Shown: positions 8,705-18,912, counted from the stretch's first letter. The stretch: DNA of 64,000 nucleotides from Shewanella decolorationis S12 (GCF_000485795.1 NZ_AXZL01000076.1:831895-895894), one strand, 5' to 3'. Numbers and translations: made by a program. The notes: generated by a model from the letters alone, not told the origin.

Positions 8705-10003
8705 ATGAAAGTATTAGTTATTGGTGGCGGCGGCCGCGAACATGCCCTAGCTTGGAAAGCGGCACAATCACCTCAGGTCGAACTGGTTTATGTTGCACCG
8801 GGTAACGCGGGCACGGCTCTCGAACCAAAGCTTGAAAACTTAAATATCAGTGCAACTGACATTCCTGCCCTGCTCGATTTTGCTAAAACCAATCAGATCG
8901 AACTCACCATCGTTGGCCCGGAAGCGCCGCTGGTATTAGGTGTGGTCGATGCCTTTAACGCTGCGGGTCTACCTATTTTTGGCCCAACCAAAGCGGCTGC
9001 ACAGTTAGAAGGTTCTAAGGCGTTCACTAAGGACTTTTTAGCGCGCCACAATATTCCTACCGCGGGTTATAAAAACTGTACCGAAATCCAAGACGCTAAA
9101 GCCTTCGTGCGTGAACTGACGGGCAAGACGGGTTACCCAGTGGTGATCAAGGCCGACGGTTTAGCCGCAGGTAAAGGCGTGATCATCGCCCAAGATCAAG
9201 CCGAAGCGGATGCAGCCATCGAAGATATGCTCGCGGGCAATAAGTTTGGTGATGCCGGTTCTCGCGTGGTTATCGAGGAATTCTTAAAAGGCGAAGAAGC
9301 CAGCTTTATCGTTATGGTCGATGGTAAAAATATCCTCGCGATGGCGACCAGCCAAGACCATAAAGCCCGTGATAACGCCGACCACGGCCCAAACACTGGC
9401 GGAATGGGTGCTTACTCTCCTGCTCCTGTGGTCACTCAAAGCGTTCATGATTGGACAATCGCTAATGTTATTCGCCCAACGGTGGATGGCATGGCGGCTG
9501 AAGGCAATGTATACACTGGCTTCCTGTATGCGGGTCTGATGATTGCACCAGACGGCAGCGCCAAAGTGCTGGAATACAACTGCCGCTTTGGCGATCCAGA
9601 AACCCAACCTATTATGATGCGCTTAAAGTCTGATCTGGTTGAGCTGTGTCTAGCCGCAACCCGTGGCGAGCTGGATAAAGTTACTGCCGAGTACGATGCT
9701 CGCGCCGCAGTCGGTGTCGTGTTAGCCGCTGGCGGTTACCCAGATGAGTATCGCAAAGGCGATGTGATTGATGGCCTAAGCCTAGGTAATCACGATGCCA
9801 AAGTCTTCCACGCGGGTACTGAGATGAAAGACGGCCATGTGGTCACCAACGGTGGCCGCGTGTTATGCGCCACAGCATTAGGTAACACAGTCACCGCAGC
9901 ACAAAAAGCCGCGTATCAACTGGTTGATGAAATCCACTGGGATGATGTGTACTTCCGTACCGATATTGGCTATCGCGCCATCGCCCGTGAACAACAGTGC
10001 TAA
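8705..10003 (+). CDS. purD: Phosphoribosylamine--glycine ligase
   Basis: PurD joins glycine to phosphoribosylamine, the second step of purine synthesis, using ATP. The N-terminal domain begins VLVIGGGGREHALAWK, the ATP-grasp region has VIKADGLAAGKGV, TGGMGAYSPAP is present, and the metal-binding EYNCRFGDPETQ lies at about residues 290-301. The length of 432 residues is normal. AAGGGA precedes the ATG. The order purH-purD is the usual enterobacterial and Shewanella arrangement. Confidence 0.97.
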   Translation: MKVLVIGGGGREHALAWKAAQSPQVELVYVAPGNAGTALEPKLENLNISATDIPALLDFAKTNQIELTIVGPEAPLVLGVVDAFNAAGLPIFGPTKAAAQLEGSKAFTKDFLARHNIPTAGYKNCTEIQDAKAFVRELTGKTGYPVVIKADGLAAGKGVIIAQDQAEADAAIEDMLAGNKFGDAGSRVVIEEFLKGEEASFIVMVDGKNILAMATSQDHKARDNADHGPNTGGMGAYSPAPVVTQSVHDWTIANVIRPTVDGMAAEGNVYTGFLYAGLMIAPDGSAKVLEYNCRFGDPETQPIMMRLKSDLVELCLAATRGELDKVTAEYDARAAVGVVLAAGGYPDEYRKGDVIDGLSLGNHDAKVFHAGTEMKDGHVVTNGGRVLCATALGNTVTAAQKAAYQLVDEIHWDDVYFRTDIGYRAIAREQQC

Positions 10004-10022
10004 AGGTTAAATCATTCAAAAG

Positions 10023-10046
10023 AACCGGCTACCTGCCGGTTTTTTT
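10023..10046 (+). terminator. Intrinsic terminator after purD
   Basis: The stem AACCGGC / GCCGGTT with a TACCT loop runs into a T-tract. Confidence 0.88.
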
Positions 10047-10051
10047 ATGCC

Positions 10052-10077
10052 TTAAAATTGACGATCGTCAATTTTAA
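10052..10077. repeat. Perfect 26-bp palindrome, candidate operator
   Basis: The arm TTAAAATTGACGA is followed directly by its exact reverse complement, with a GATC at the centre. It follows the purD terminator and lies about 110 bp upstream of the ImpA-like gene. The gapless TTGACGATCGTCAA core looks like a dimeric repressor site rather than a terminator, since it has no loop. Confidence 0.6.
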
Positions 10078-10184
10078 ATTTATGATTTTTATAGTTTTTA
10101 TTTAAAAAAACTTCTACTGTAGTCCACATTATTCCTATACAATGCTACATAAATGTTAATTATCAATAATGCTAAGGACTCGCT

Positions 10185-13100
10185 ATGGAGATTAGACTCA
10201 TTTCTGCCGCCATCGCTTTGATACTCACAGGTTGCGGCGGTGGCTCAGAGGATGCTGGCGGTACAACGCCTCCACCAGTCCAACCTCCCTCGGTCAGTCA
10301 ATATACCGCCAGCACAAGCTCGGTCATTGGCGGAAAGCTCAGTCCCACTAGCCAAAAGGTCGATTCGGGTAAAAGCGCCAGTTTTATTGTTCAAGCCGAT
10401 AATGGCTTTGTACTAGATAGTATTAGCGGCTGTGGCGGCACGCTAACAGAACTGACTTACACTACGGCGGCGATAAGTGCCGATTGCACTATCACCCCAA
10501 GCTTTATCAGCAATGCTGAAAATGCCATTCGCCATCAAGACCATACCCTTGCCAGCGCCAATGAGCTGATTGATTTCAGCACTGCCGAACTTGCGAAGGT
10601 GGACGCTGCACGTAAGACGCAAATCACCCAGCTCTATCAAGGTGTAGGTAGCAGCATTAGCTGGCATCCGACCCACGACTCCATTACCTTTTCGAGCTTT
10701 ATGCCGGAAAACACATTTACCTTACTGCCATCGAATGTGGATGGCAGCGGCGCTAGTGCCGTACGTGGTTTAGTGATGGCGGGCGAACAACAAGGCCAGC
10801 GTTATGCCGCCATGGGTGGCAACCTGTTTGCGGTTAATAATTCAGATGAGAGTGATAAGCTACTGAAAAACCTTATCGGATGGCTAACCAAAGGCGGCGA
10901 TCAGCAGGATGGCCTCAACATAGTCACGGCACAAATGCCGAGCCGTACCGACAGCTGGTATTTCCCCCATAACGAAGGGATCCGCACTTGGCTAAGCAAG
11001 TACTATCCCAATACTCACAGCATCAATGCCGCCAATAGCTGTGATTACAGCGCCCTCGCCAGCTGTATCGATACCTTAAAGCCCGATTTAATTGTTATCA
11101 GTGATATTGACCGAGATGGCCTAGGGTATGCGGGCATTCAAGCGGCCATCGCTAAAGCCAAAGCCGCAGGAATTCCGCTGCTGGTCTCAAACTACTGGCG
11201 TAATCAAAGCCCTATGCTCTCGCCACTCTATCTTGAGATGGGGCTCTCTACCGCTGGTAACTATTGGTCCAAACTCAACGCTGATAATCTGAGTGTGAGC
11301 ACTATTCTGGCGGAAGATAAAGCACTAACAGATGTAGAAAAACTACTTGCCAACCTGCGGGAACAACGCTTCGATACGCAAGTACTCAATGACTGCGGCG
11401 GCAACTATTTAAGCTGTAACAGTAGCGCCTTTGTCGAGGCCTTTAAGGCGGGTGCAGATTGGTATCGTGGCAATGCCGAAACCTTAGATAATAATGGTAT
11501 AAATGCTTTTAATAGCCCTAATTTCAGCTTGATGAAAGCGGGGTTACTGCTCGCTGACAAGTATCGCAGTGAAATCGATTACCCCATCGCCTACACCGAA
11601 TCCGCCCAGTGGCAACAAGCCCTATTTGCCGATTGGACTGTCAGCTACGCCCGCGCCCACAACCTCGCCCAACTAGACTTAGGCGAGTATGTCACCGACA
11701 GGGCTAATCTGAGCAAGGGCAGCAATGCCCATTACGCCTACCCTGCCACAGTGACGGAACGTAAGACCATCACAGTGCCTTACTCTGGCCAGTGGACAAC
11801 CACCGGCTGGTACGCCTTACCCGGGCAAACCATCACCCTCAGCCGCTTAGATAACACGAATGCGAATGTCGAAATTAAGCTGAATTATCATAGACGTAAT
11901 ACTAACCGCGCCTATGAGCAAAAGGTTTATCGCGCACCACTAGAGCTCGCTCAGCAACGCCTCAAGCTCGCCAAAGGGCAAAGCATTGAGTTTTCAACCC
12001 CCTATGGTGGCCCCATTTACCTCTATATCAGTGGTGGTGAAGGTGCGCTCAGTGTTGATGTACAAGCAAAAAATGTGGCTAAGCACCCCAGTATTATGGA
12101 TTTTTCCAATCCTGCTGAAATCACGGCCTTTAACGATAAGATCCAAAATACCGAGTTGCCCCATGTGGATCTTCGTACCGATGGCGCCGAGCAGCATTTG
12201 CGCCGCGACCGTTTTATGAATGCGATTGGCGGTAAGGTCCCGGATGTCAATGCGTTGCTCAAGAGCATTGTCGAAGATCATATCAACAGTGTGTATACCC
12301 TCGCTGGGCTGAAAATCCAAGGTAAGAGCTTAAGTGAGTCTTTACCTGCGGATGTGCTTGCGAGCTGTCAAGCACTGTTTGGCACCGATTGCACCGATGC
12401 CAGTTTGCATACCCGCAGCATCATCCAACACGCTAACTATGATCAAAACGCCCACTGCGGCTCGGGTTGTAGCGGTAATCCATGGGATGCGGCTTGGAAT
12501 ATTTCACCCACGGGTTGGGGAGATAACCACGAGCTCGGCCACAATCTGCAAACTAACCGTCTAAACGTGCAATATGCCACTGCCGCCAATAGCGACAATT
12601 GGACTGGCTATGGCAGCCGCGCGGGGGAAAACTCCAACAATATCTTCCCCTATGTGGTGCTATGGAAGACCCATTATTTGCGTGATGGTAATACCAACAC
12701 CATCAATGATGGCCATATGAATCACAAAGATCTCTTCTATGTGTTTATGTCCGATACTGTGGGCACCACGGATACCAGTGGCAAACGCGTGGTCTTCGGC
12801 GCCAACTGCAAAGTGCTCGATGCAGGTGAAGACAGATACACAGCCCCTTGGGCCAGCAATGCCTACGCGGTACACAACGGCTATCGCATGGCGTTTTACA
12901 TCCAAATGGCACTCAAGGCCCATGGCATGACCTTGAGTGACGGCACCACCTTAGCTAATGGTTTTAATATCTTCACCTTGCTGTACCAGCACAGCCGTAT
13001 TTTCGGTAAATACGCTAATAACGCCAGCGACTGGGAGGCTAACCGTAGCAAACTGGGCTTTGAACTATTCCCATACGAGGGCCATAGCATTTACGGTGGC

Positions 13101-13397
13101 AAAACGGTGAGAGATATTCCAGGCAATGACTTTATGCTGGTATCACTGAGTAAACTCACAGGCAAAGATTGGCGCAGCCATTTTGATATATTGGGTCTAC
13201 GTTACTCTAGCCTCGCCGCGGCGCAGGTGACGGCAAACGCCAGCCAAGGTATGGTGCCTATGGGCATGTATGAGCTCGAAACCGATTTACCACCAGCCAA
13301 CATGAGCCAAGGTTTAAACTTTATCCCGCTGTCACTTAGCGATGGCAGCACATTGTGGAAGGGCACAGGCTCACCTAGCCAATGTGCTAAACCTTAA
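10185..13397 (+). CDS. ImpA-like zinc metalloprotease lipoprotein (HExGH)
   Basis: The 1070-residue protein begins with a lipoprotein signal ending LTGC and a Gly/Pro-rich linker. A divergent InlB-type repeat domain follows (about residues 45-105, GKLSPTS...DCTITPSF). The catalytic motif HELGH is at residues 782-786 (DNHELGHNLQTN), the HExGH signature of the ImpA family whose Pseudomonas member cleaves O-glycosylated mucin-like proteins. A downstream SRAGENSNN segment may supply the third zinc ligand. It is probably exported and anchored in the outer membrane or released. AAGGA precedes the ATG. The gene is monocistronic, with a strong terminator after it and a 26-bp palindrome before it. The natural substrate here is unknown. 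Confidence 0.85.
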   Translation: MEIRLISAAIALILTGCGGGSEDAGGTTPPPVQPPSVSQYTASTSSVIGGKLSPTSQKVDSGKSASFIVQADNGFVLDSISGCGGTLTELTYTTAAISADCTITPSFISNAENAIRHQDHTLASANELIDFSTAELAKVDAARKTQITQLYQGVGSSISWHPTHDSITFSSFMPENTFTLLPSNVDGSGASAVRGLVMAGEQQGQRYAAMGGNLFAVNNSDESDKLLKNLIGWLTKGGDQQDGLNIVTAQMPSRTDSWYFPHNEGIRTWLSKYYPNTHSINAANSCDYSALASCIDTLKPDLIVISDIDRDGLGYAGIQAAIAKAKAAGIPLLVSNYWRNQSPMLSPLYLEMGLSTAGNYWSKLNADNLSVSTILAEDKALTDVEKLLANLREQRFDTQVLNDCGGNYLSCNSSAFVEAFKAGADWYRGNAETLDNNGINAFNSPNFSLMKAGLLLADKYRSEIDYPIAYTESAQWQQALFADWTVSYARAHNLAQLDLGEYVTDRANLSKGSNAHYAYPATVTERKTITVPYSGQWTTTGWYALPGQTITLSRLDNTNANVEIKLNYHRRNTNRAYEQKVYRAPLELAQQRLKLAKGQSIEFSTPYGGPIYLYISGGEGALSVDVQAKNVAKHPSIMDFSNPAEITAFNDKIQNTELPHVDLRTDGAEQHLRRDRFMNAIGGKVPDVNALLKSIVEDHINSVYTLAGLKIQGKSLSESLPADVLASCQALFGTDCTDASLHTRSIIQHANYDQNAHCGSGCSGNPWDAAWNISPTGWGDNHELGHNLQTNRLNVQYATAANSDNWTGYGSRAGENSNNIFPYVVLWKTHYLRDGNTNTINDGHMNHKDLFYVFMSDTVGTTDTSGKRVVFGANCKVLDAGEDRYTAPWASNAYAVHNGYRMAFYIQMALKAHGMTLSDGTTLANGFNIFTLLYQHSRIFGKYANNASDWEANRSKLGFELFPYEGHSIYGGKTVRDIPGNDFMLVSLSKLTGKDWRSHFDILGLRYSSLAAAQVTANASQGMVPMGMYELETDLPPANMSQGLNFIPLSLSDGSTLWKGTGSPSQCAKP

Positions 13398-13449
13398 AAC
13401 TATAGAGGCTAAGGCATTAGTCTTTAAGAGACTGAAAATTAAGTATAAT

Positions 13450-13483
13450 AAAAATAAACCTCGCCCATGCGAGGTTTATTTTT
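13450..13483. terminator. Intrinsic terminator
   Basis: A 15-bp stem (AAAAATAAACCTCGC, CCAT loop, exact complement) ends the ImpA-like gene. T-runs exist on both strands. Confidence 0.9.
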
Positions 13484-13564
13484 ACCTTAAATCGTGACCT
13501 GAATCACAAAAGCTACCAAGTGGATAGCGCACTATTTAACCTCAATAATAAATCAGGGGTTTCT

Positions 13565-13789
13565 ATGGGTTATTCAATCAAAGATATTATTTATCAAGGC
13601 GAAAAGTCTGGCGTGCACAATTGGCAAACCCTATCGGGACAGGATTTTTACTGGCATCCAGATTGGTTACACATTGCCGAGGATCTGACTGGCCATAAGG
13701 CAACGGCTCACATCCAAGCTGATGGTGATAAAGCAACTCAAACTGAAGCAGAACAAGCCATTGTGAAACATCTTAACAGCGGAAAATAA
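13565..13789 (+). CDS. Small hypothetical protein
   Basis: This 74-residue soluble, acidic protein (MGYSIKDIIYQGEKSGVHNW...) has no signal peptide or recognisable motif. Trp and His residues cluster in its centre (FYWHPDWLHIAED). The frame is open from 13520, but ATG 13565 is preceded by AGGGG at a suitable distance and starts the compact domain, so I chose it. It converges on the SDR gene with only 3 bp between stop codons. It is probably a real lineage-specific gene. The function is unknown. Confidence 0.65.
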   Translation: MGYSIKDIIYQGEKSGVHNWQTLSGQDFYWHPDWLHIAEDLTGHKATAHIQADGDKATQTEAEQAIVKHLNSGK

Positions 13790-13792
13790 CGC

Positions 13793-14596
13793 TCAATGTC
13801 CTGAAGCTATCGCCTTGCGGGCAATTTTATCGATTAAACCCGGCGTAATTAGCTTTAGCCAGCGCCCGAGTCGGCCACGTAGCGAAGTAATAAGCAGCCG
13901 TCCTCGGGTCGCTATCACCGGAAGCATCATGTTGGCGCATTGCTCGGCGGTGATAATTTTAGCTTCCTGCATTGGGGATTTACCAAGGGGCTTACCCTCA
14001 CCATCGAGGGCTCGCTTATGAATTTGCGAGACAACAAAGTCAGGACAAATCACAGTCACGGCGACATTATCATCCGCCAGCTCAATCCGCAGTGAATCAA
14101 AAAAGCCAATAACAGCATGTTTAGAGGCGGCATAGCCACTACGAGTCGGCACCCCTGTTAACCCAGCAACCGACGCGACTACCACAACCTGACCTTGGCT
14201 CGACTTTAAATAGGGTAAGGCGGCGTGAGTTAAATACGCTGGGCCTAAATAGTTGACGCGCATGATATCTTCGAGCACAGACAATTGATTGAGCTCGTCG
14301 AAACGTGACCACATGGTCATACCCGCGTTATTTACGAGAATATCGAGGCGACCATAGTGCTCAATCGTCGCCTGAATTAAGGCTTCGCATTGGGAGGCGC
14401 TACTGACATCGGCGGCAAACACAAAGGGAGTCGGGCCATAGTTTGCAATTTCGAGGGCAAGGGACGCTAAACGTGTTTCATTTCGAGCGCTGAGCACCAG
14501 TTGGCAGCCGACCCGCGCCATAGCAACGGCTAGGGCGCGGCCAATACCTTCTGAAGCACCCGTAATAATGACTACTTTCCCCGTCAGTCCATCCAT
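13793..14596 (-). CDS. SDR-family oxidoreductase
   Basis: This is a classical short-chain dehydrogenase of 267 residues. The Rossmann motif TGASEGIG lies near the N-terminus, NNAG at about residues 90-93, and a catalytic Ser (VVASVAG) precedes YAASK. NADP(H) preference is suggested by the Arg after the second strand (LSARNE). The C-terminal tail (GRLGRWLKLITPGLIDKIAR) is amphipathic and may touch the membrane, as in some lipid-acting SDRs. The substrate is not identifiable from sequence. Confidence 0.88.
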   Translation of the reverse strand: MDGLTGKVVIITGASEGIGRALAVAMARVGCQLVLSARNETRLASLALEIANYGPTPFVFAADVSSASQCEALIQATIEHYGRLDILVNNAGMTMWSRFDELNQLSVLEDIMRVNYLGPAYLTHAALPYLKSSQGQVVVVASVAGLTGVPTRSGYAASKHAVIGFFDSLRIELADDNVAVTVICPDFVVSQIHKRALDGEGKPLGKSPMQEAKIITAEQCANMMLPVIATRGRLLITSLRGRLGRWLKLITPGLIDKIARKAIASGH

Positions 14597-14671
14597 AACG
14601 ATTCCCTTGTTACCAATATGTTAATTGTGCTCCGAGGTAAATTGGCATAATCATCTTAAAAGCGCAATCCC

Positions 14672-17242
14672 CTAGGCGCGTTGTGCCACTTGCATATCAA
14701 ACTGCTGGCAATAACTGGCTAAAGGTTGCGGTCGTCCTATCGCATAACCTTGGGCATAGTTAATACCAATCACTTGTAATCTATCGATAATCTCTTGGTT
14801 TTCGACAAATTCGGCAACCGTTTCAATCCCCATCACTCGGCAAACGTCTTGAATAGATTTAACGATGGCATAATCCTTGGCGTTGACCGCGAGATTCTTC
14901 ACGAAGCAGCCATCAATTTTGACATAATCCACCGGCAGTTCACGCAGATAACCGTAGGACGCAAAGCCACTGCCAAAATCATCCAAAGCAAAGGAAAATC
15001 CGAGTTTACGCAATTGCCTTAACATTTCCATGCCGCGCTGACGGTTTTGAATCGCCGTCGTTTCAGTAATTTCAAAGCAAACACATTGGCTCGGGATATC
15101 AAAAATATGTTGCTGCTGGGCAATATATTCCACCATGCCTTCGGCGCCGAGACTATTGCCCGAAAGGTTGATTGAAATACAGTGATCCGGCCACAGCTGT
15201 GGATTTAACGACAACCATAAAAAGGCTTTACGTATCACCTCTTTATCGATTTCAGGCATCAACTTAAAGCGCTCCGCCGCCGCAATAAACTGCGCTGGCG
15301 CTAAAATACGGCCACAGGGCTCTTGGATCCTAAGCAAAATTTCCATCCGTTGCCGCTTCGAACTCGCCCCTAAGCCCCGAATCGGTTGGTAGTAAAGTAA
15401 GAGTTCGTTTTCCTCAATCGCTTGCGCGATACGCACCGCCCATTTGGGCGCGTTGCGCTGATAGGTCAGCTCTTTATCCCTATCGTCGTAAAGATGGATT
15501 TGGTTTGTTCCCTTAGCCTTAGCGGCAATACAGGCGATATCCGCATCCTTTAATAGCTCCTGCGCATTGATATAAGGCGCTCGCCCAAAGGCGACCCCTA
15601 TGCTCAACCCCACTTTATAGTGACAATTTTTATCGTGTAGTACTTGCAGCGATACCAGAGCACTTATCTGCTTTAGCAGCTGCACCACAGCTAATGCGGA
15701 GCGATCGCAAATCACTAAGCCAAACTCGTCGCCACCTAAGCGCGCTAGTAGCTCTTCAGGCCCAAGACATGACTGAATCGCCCTTGCAACCATGGCCAAC
15801 ATGCGATCTCCCGCTGCATGACCACAGCTATCGTTGATCAACTTAAACTGCTCTAAATCCAGATAACATAAAGCGATTGTCTTAGCTCGACTGGCGAACT
15901 GCGGCAACTGCTCTTCAAACGCCTGACGATTTAACAGTCCGGTAATGCCATCAAAATTCGCACGTTGTTGCAGCTGGCGCTTAAGCACTTCTTCTTCAGT
16001 AATATCCCGCAGTACCACGACAGTACCTACGATCTCTTTATCATGATTCAACACATTGCTGATGCTACGCTCAATGATCCGCGGTGTAGCCGTTAGTAGT
16101 TTGATTTTAGCGACTTGAGGTGTGGTTTCACCAAGGCGAATACAGTGAAAAACGGCTTGATTTAATTGCTCTCCCGCCTTCAACAAAGAGGCGAGACTCT
16201 CACCAACAGCATCACTACTTGCAACATCTAGTAAAGACTCTGCCTTGGGATTCATATAAATCACTTTGGCATCGACATCGGTCAGGATCACCGCCTCAGC
16301 AATTGACTCAAGGGTAATTTTGCCGCGCTCTTTTTGCTGATAAATGCGTGCGAGCAAACTATTGACTCGATTTGCCAGCACAGATAACTCCTCATTGCCC
16401 TCGCTGGTAACAGGCCGATAGACACTTGCCATAGGATCAACAAGTGCCAACTGCTGCATCAAGCTTTTAAAGGGCTGTAACAGGCACGCACGCAACCAAA
16501 CATAGCCTAAGGCAACAATCACTATCCCCAACAAAATCACCGCAAGTGACACCCAGTCGAGGCTAAGTTTTACATCACGGAAAGGATCATCAGAAAAATC
16601 AACTTGAAGATAAATCGGTTGTTGACCAATCAAACTCGGCAGCGCAACCGAACTTGAGTGTGAGGTACTATTGGTTGTTTCAGCATTAGACATACTGACC
16701 CGATCCACGAGGGAGGTTTGAGCATATTCGAGCAGATCACGCTCGGTAAGTTGTCGTACTAACAACACATACTCGCCTGGATGTGATGCGACAGCCGTTA
16801 CCACATATCCTTTATCGCCAATTAAATAGGCGCTTGCAAACTCTGGCTTAGCCTGTGTTGTTATCGCCTTAGCGATTTCCTGCCGATTAGCTTCTGCAAT
16901 GGGTTGCTCGTTTTGAAAAACATTTTGCAAATGCCCATCTCGCAGAATAAACCAGCTTAAATTGCCAGACATTGAACTTTCAAGCCACGAGGATTCGAGA
17001 GATTTTAACTGCTCGCTATCGAGATGGGATAATGGTGAGGCGTAGATATTTGTGAGAAAACCTAGACGATCAACATCGATTCGAAACTGCTGCTGGATAT
17101 TCGCCAGCTCACGCTGCACATTATCTTGACGTAATAATTCGACCCTATGGTCAAACCAAACACCGAGGCAATAGGAGACAAGCACAACCGCGGGCAGACA
17201 AAACCCCGCAATAAAAACCAATATTTTGTTGCCTATGCGCAT
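14672..17242 (-). CDS. Membrane sensor with PAS, GGDEF and EAL-type (EIL) domains
   Basis: The 856-residue signalling protein turns over c-di-GMP. A helix at about residues 7-27, a periplasmic sensor region and a second helix near 230-250 (VILLGIVIVALGYVW) are followed by a HAMP-like linker. A PAS domain follows (ILTDVDAKVIYMNP), then a GGDEF domain with intact GGDEF at 503-507, then an EAL-type domain whose signature reads EIL at 634-636. Other EAL residues are kept: DDFGSG, YVKIDG, the conserved FEITE, and QGYAIGRP. No RxxD inhibitory site precedes GGDEF. It is therefore probably bifunctional or biased to one activity. It is a single gene. Confidence 0.9.
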   Translation of the reverse strand: MRIGNKILVFIAGFCLPAVVLVSYCLGVWFDHRVELLRQDNVQRELANIQQQFRIDVDRLGFLTNIYASPLSHLDSEQLKSLESSWLESSMSGNLSWFILRDGHLQNVFQNEQPIAEANRQEIAKAITTQAKPEFASAYLIGDKGYVVTAVASHPGEYVLLVRQLTERDLLEYAQTSLVDRVSMSNAETTNSTSHSSSVALPSLIGQQPIYLQVDFSDDPFRDVKLSLDWVSLAVILLGIVIVALGYVWLRACLLQPFKSLMQQLALVDPMASVYRPVTSEGNEELSVLANRVNSLLARIYQQKERGKITLESIAEAVILTDVDAKVIYMNPKAESLLDVASSDAVGESLASLLKAGEQLNQAVFHCIRLGETTPQVAKIKLLTATPRIIERSISNVLNHDKEIVGTVVVLRDITEEEVLKRQLQQRANFDGITGLLNRQAFEEQLPQFASRAKTIALCYLDLEQFKLINDSCGHAAGDRMLAMVARAIQSCLGPEELLARLGGDEFGLVICDRSALAVVQLLKQISALVSLQVLHDKNCHYKVGLSIGVAFGRAPYINAQELLKDADIACIAAKAKGTNQIHLYDDRDKELTYQRNAPKWAVRIAQAIEENELLLYYQPIRGLGASSKRQRMEILLRIQEPCGRILAPAQFIAAAERFKLMPEIDKEVIRKAFLWLSLNPQLWPDHCISINLSGNSLGAEGMVEYIAQQQHIFDIPSQCVCFEITETTAIQNRQRGMEMLRQLRKLGFSFALDDFGSGFASYGYLRELPVDYVKIDGCFVKNLAVNAKDYAIVKSIQDVCRVMGIETVAEFVENQEIIDRLQVIGINYAQGYAIGRPQPLASYCQQFDMQVAQRA

Positions 17243-17583
17243 CTTATACCACGGCTTACGTAATTAAATTATCAAATGGCTTTATGTAATCCCTTATAGC
17301 GCCATGCAACATATCTCATTTGCAAATAGTATTAAATATCACTTTGCTTTATCCGTTGCTAAAGTAAGCAATAGCATGCATTTATTTGTTTAAAACACCT
17401 TTGATTTAGCGCAGCTATTCGATAAAAAAGTTTTAAAAAGTTAGATGTTAATCAATATCCTATGCTTTAAACCTGCTGGTGAATGTCTTGTTATTCCACA
17501 TATGCTGATTAGCCTTTGCGATATAAGGCTGTGTGACCTTGACCTTAATCAATGACGATCAGCTAAGGAGACACTGCAATAAA
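17243..17583. other. Intergenic region, no gene seen
   Basis: This AT-rich stretch between the hemE terminator and the start of the PAS-GGDEF-EIL gene presumably contains that gene's promoter. I see no credible ORF, RNA gene or strong operator in it. Confidence 0.5.
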
Positions 17584-17605
17584 AAACGGACCCTAAGGTC
17601 CGTTT
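17584..17605 (-). terminator. Intrinsic terminator of hemE
   Basis: The 9-bp stem AAACGGACC / GGTCCGTTT with a CTAA loop gives a T-run when read on the minus strand, 16 bp after the hemE stop. Confidence 0.88.
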
Positions 17606-17620
17606 CTGCTTCAATATCGA

Positions 17621-18685
17621 TTACTTATGGTACTGCTTAGATTGAGCATGAACCGCCTTGATAAAGGCACCTGCATGCTCTGGGTCAACGTGCTGATGGA
17701 TACCATGGCCTAAGTTAAACACATGGCCAGAGCCTTCACCGTATCCCGCCAGAATTTGGCTCACTTCTTCTTCAATGCGCGGAATTGGCGCGTACAGCAT
17801 AGAAGGATCCATATTACCTTGTAGTGCCACTTTATGGCCTACACGGCGACGGGCGTCGGCAATATCGACTGTCCAGTCTAAACCTAAAGCGTCACAACCC
17901 GTTTCAGCCATAGCTTCTAACCATAAACCACCCCCCTTGGTGAATAAGGTCACAGGCACTTGGCGACCATCGGCAAAACGAGTCAAACCATCAACAATCT
18001 TCTGCATATAACGCAGTGAGAATTCACGGTAAGCCGTGTGCGATAATGCACCACCCCATGAGTCGAAGATCATCAGTGATTGAGCGCCGTTAGCAACCTG
18101 CGCATTCAGGTATAAAGTCACTGAATCCGCTAATTTGTCGAGTAGCATATGCAGTGCTGCTGGCTCTGCGTAGGCCATCTTCTTAATTTTTTCGAAGGTT
18201 TTGCTTGAGCCACCTTCAACCATGTAAGTCGCAAGTGTCCAAGGCGAGCCAGAGAAACCAATCAATGGCACCTGGCCGTTTAATTCGCGGCGAATGGTGC
18301 TAACCGCTTTCATCACATAACCCAGCTCATCTTCTGGATCGGGAACCGCTAATTTTTTGATGGCATCGATAGTGTCTGTTGGGCGTTCAAAACGTGGGCC
18401 TTCGCCCGCCTCAAAATACAGACCTAACCCCATGGCATCGGGAACAGTCAGAATATCGGAAAACAGAATCGCCGCATCCAGCTCGTAACGACGCAGTGGC
18501 TGTAGCGTCACTTCACAGGCCAATTCATGGTTTTTGCATAAAGACATGAAGTCACCCGCTTGAGCGCGAGTCGCTTTGTATTCAGGAAGATAACGGCCAG
18601 CTTGACGCATCATCCATACCGGAGTCATATCAACAGGCTGTTTTAGTAGGGCGCGTAAATAACGATCATTCTTTAATTCTGCCAT
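17621..18685 (-). CDS. hemE: Uroporphyrinogen decarboxylase
   Basis: HemE converts uroporphyrinogen III to coproporphyrinogen III in haem synthesis and is a cytosolic dimer without cofactor. The signature [15 protein letters not shown] is at residues 21-35, with the substrate-binding Arg residues and the [12 protein letters not shown] loop (catalytic Asp). [26 protein letters not shown] and [15 protein letters not shown] follow. The length of 354 residues is typical. The neighbour rsd is divergent, as in E. coli, where rsd and hemE lie close together. Confidence 0.97.
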   Translation of the reverse strand: MAELKNDRYLRALLKQPVDMTPVWMMRQAGRYLPEYKATRAQAGDFMSLCKNHELACEVTLQPLRRYELDAAILFSDILTVPDAMGLGLYFEAGEGPRFERPTDTIDAIKKLAVPDPEDELGYVMKAVSTIRRELNGQVPLIGFSGSPWTLATYMVEGGSSKTFEKIKKMAYAEPAALHMLLDKLADSVTLYLNAQVANGAQSLMIFDSWGGALSHTAYREFSLRYMQKIVDGLTRFADGRQVPVTLFTKGGGLWLEAMAETGCDALGLDWTVDIADARRRVGHKVALQGNMDPSMLYAPIPRIEEEVSQILAGYGEGSGHVFNLGHGIHQHVDPEHAGAFIKAVHAQSKQYHK

Positions 18686-18883
18686 TTGGCTTGATTCCTA
18701 GACTTATTGAGATCCGCTGGGGCGGTAGTTTAGCATTTACGCGAATAATGTAACCAATATGAGCTAATTAATGTGAGCTAATCCCCATCATTGCTGTCCA
18801 TTTAAGCACTTATCCTTAAAATGCTACCCAGATAACATACTGTTTACTAATCAAACTCGAAGTCACACTAAGACAGAAAAAAG

Positions 18884-18912
18884 TTGCGCTGGTTTCCTGC
18901 CTTTGGTATAAA
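18884..18912 (+). promoter_or_regulatory. Predicted sigma-70 promoter of an intergenic RNA
   Basis: TTGCGC (18884-18889) and TATAAA (18907-18912) are separated by exactly 17 bp. The hemE gene runs the other way and rsd has its own promoter further on, so this one appears to serve the short unit that ends at the terminator near 19008. Confidence 0.6.
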
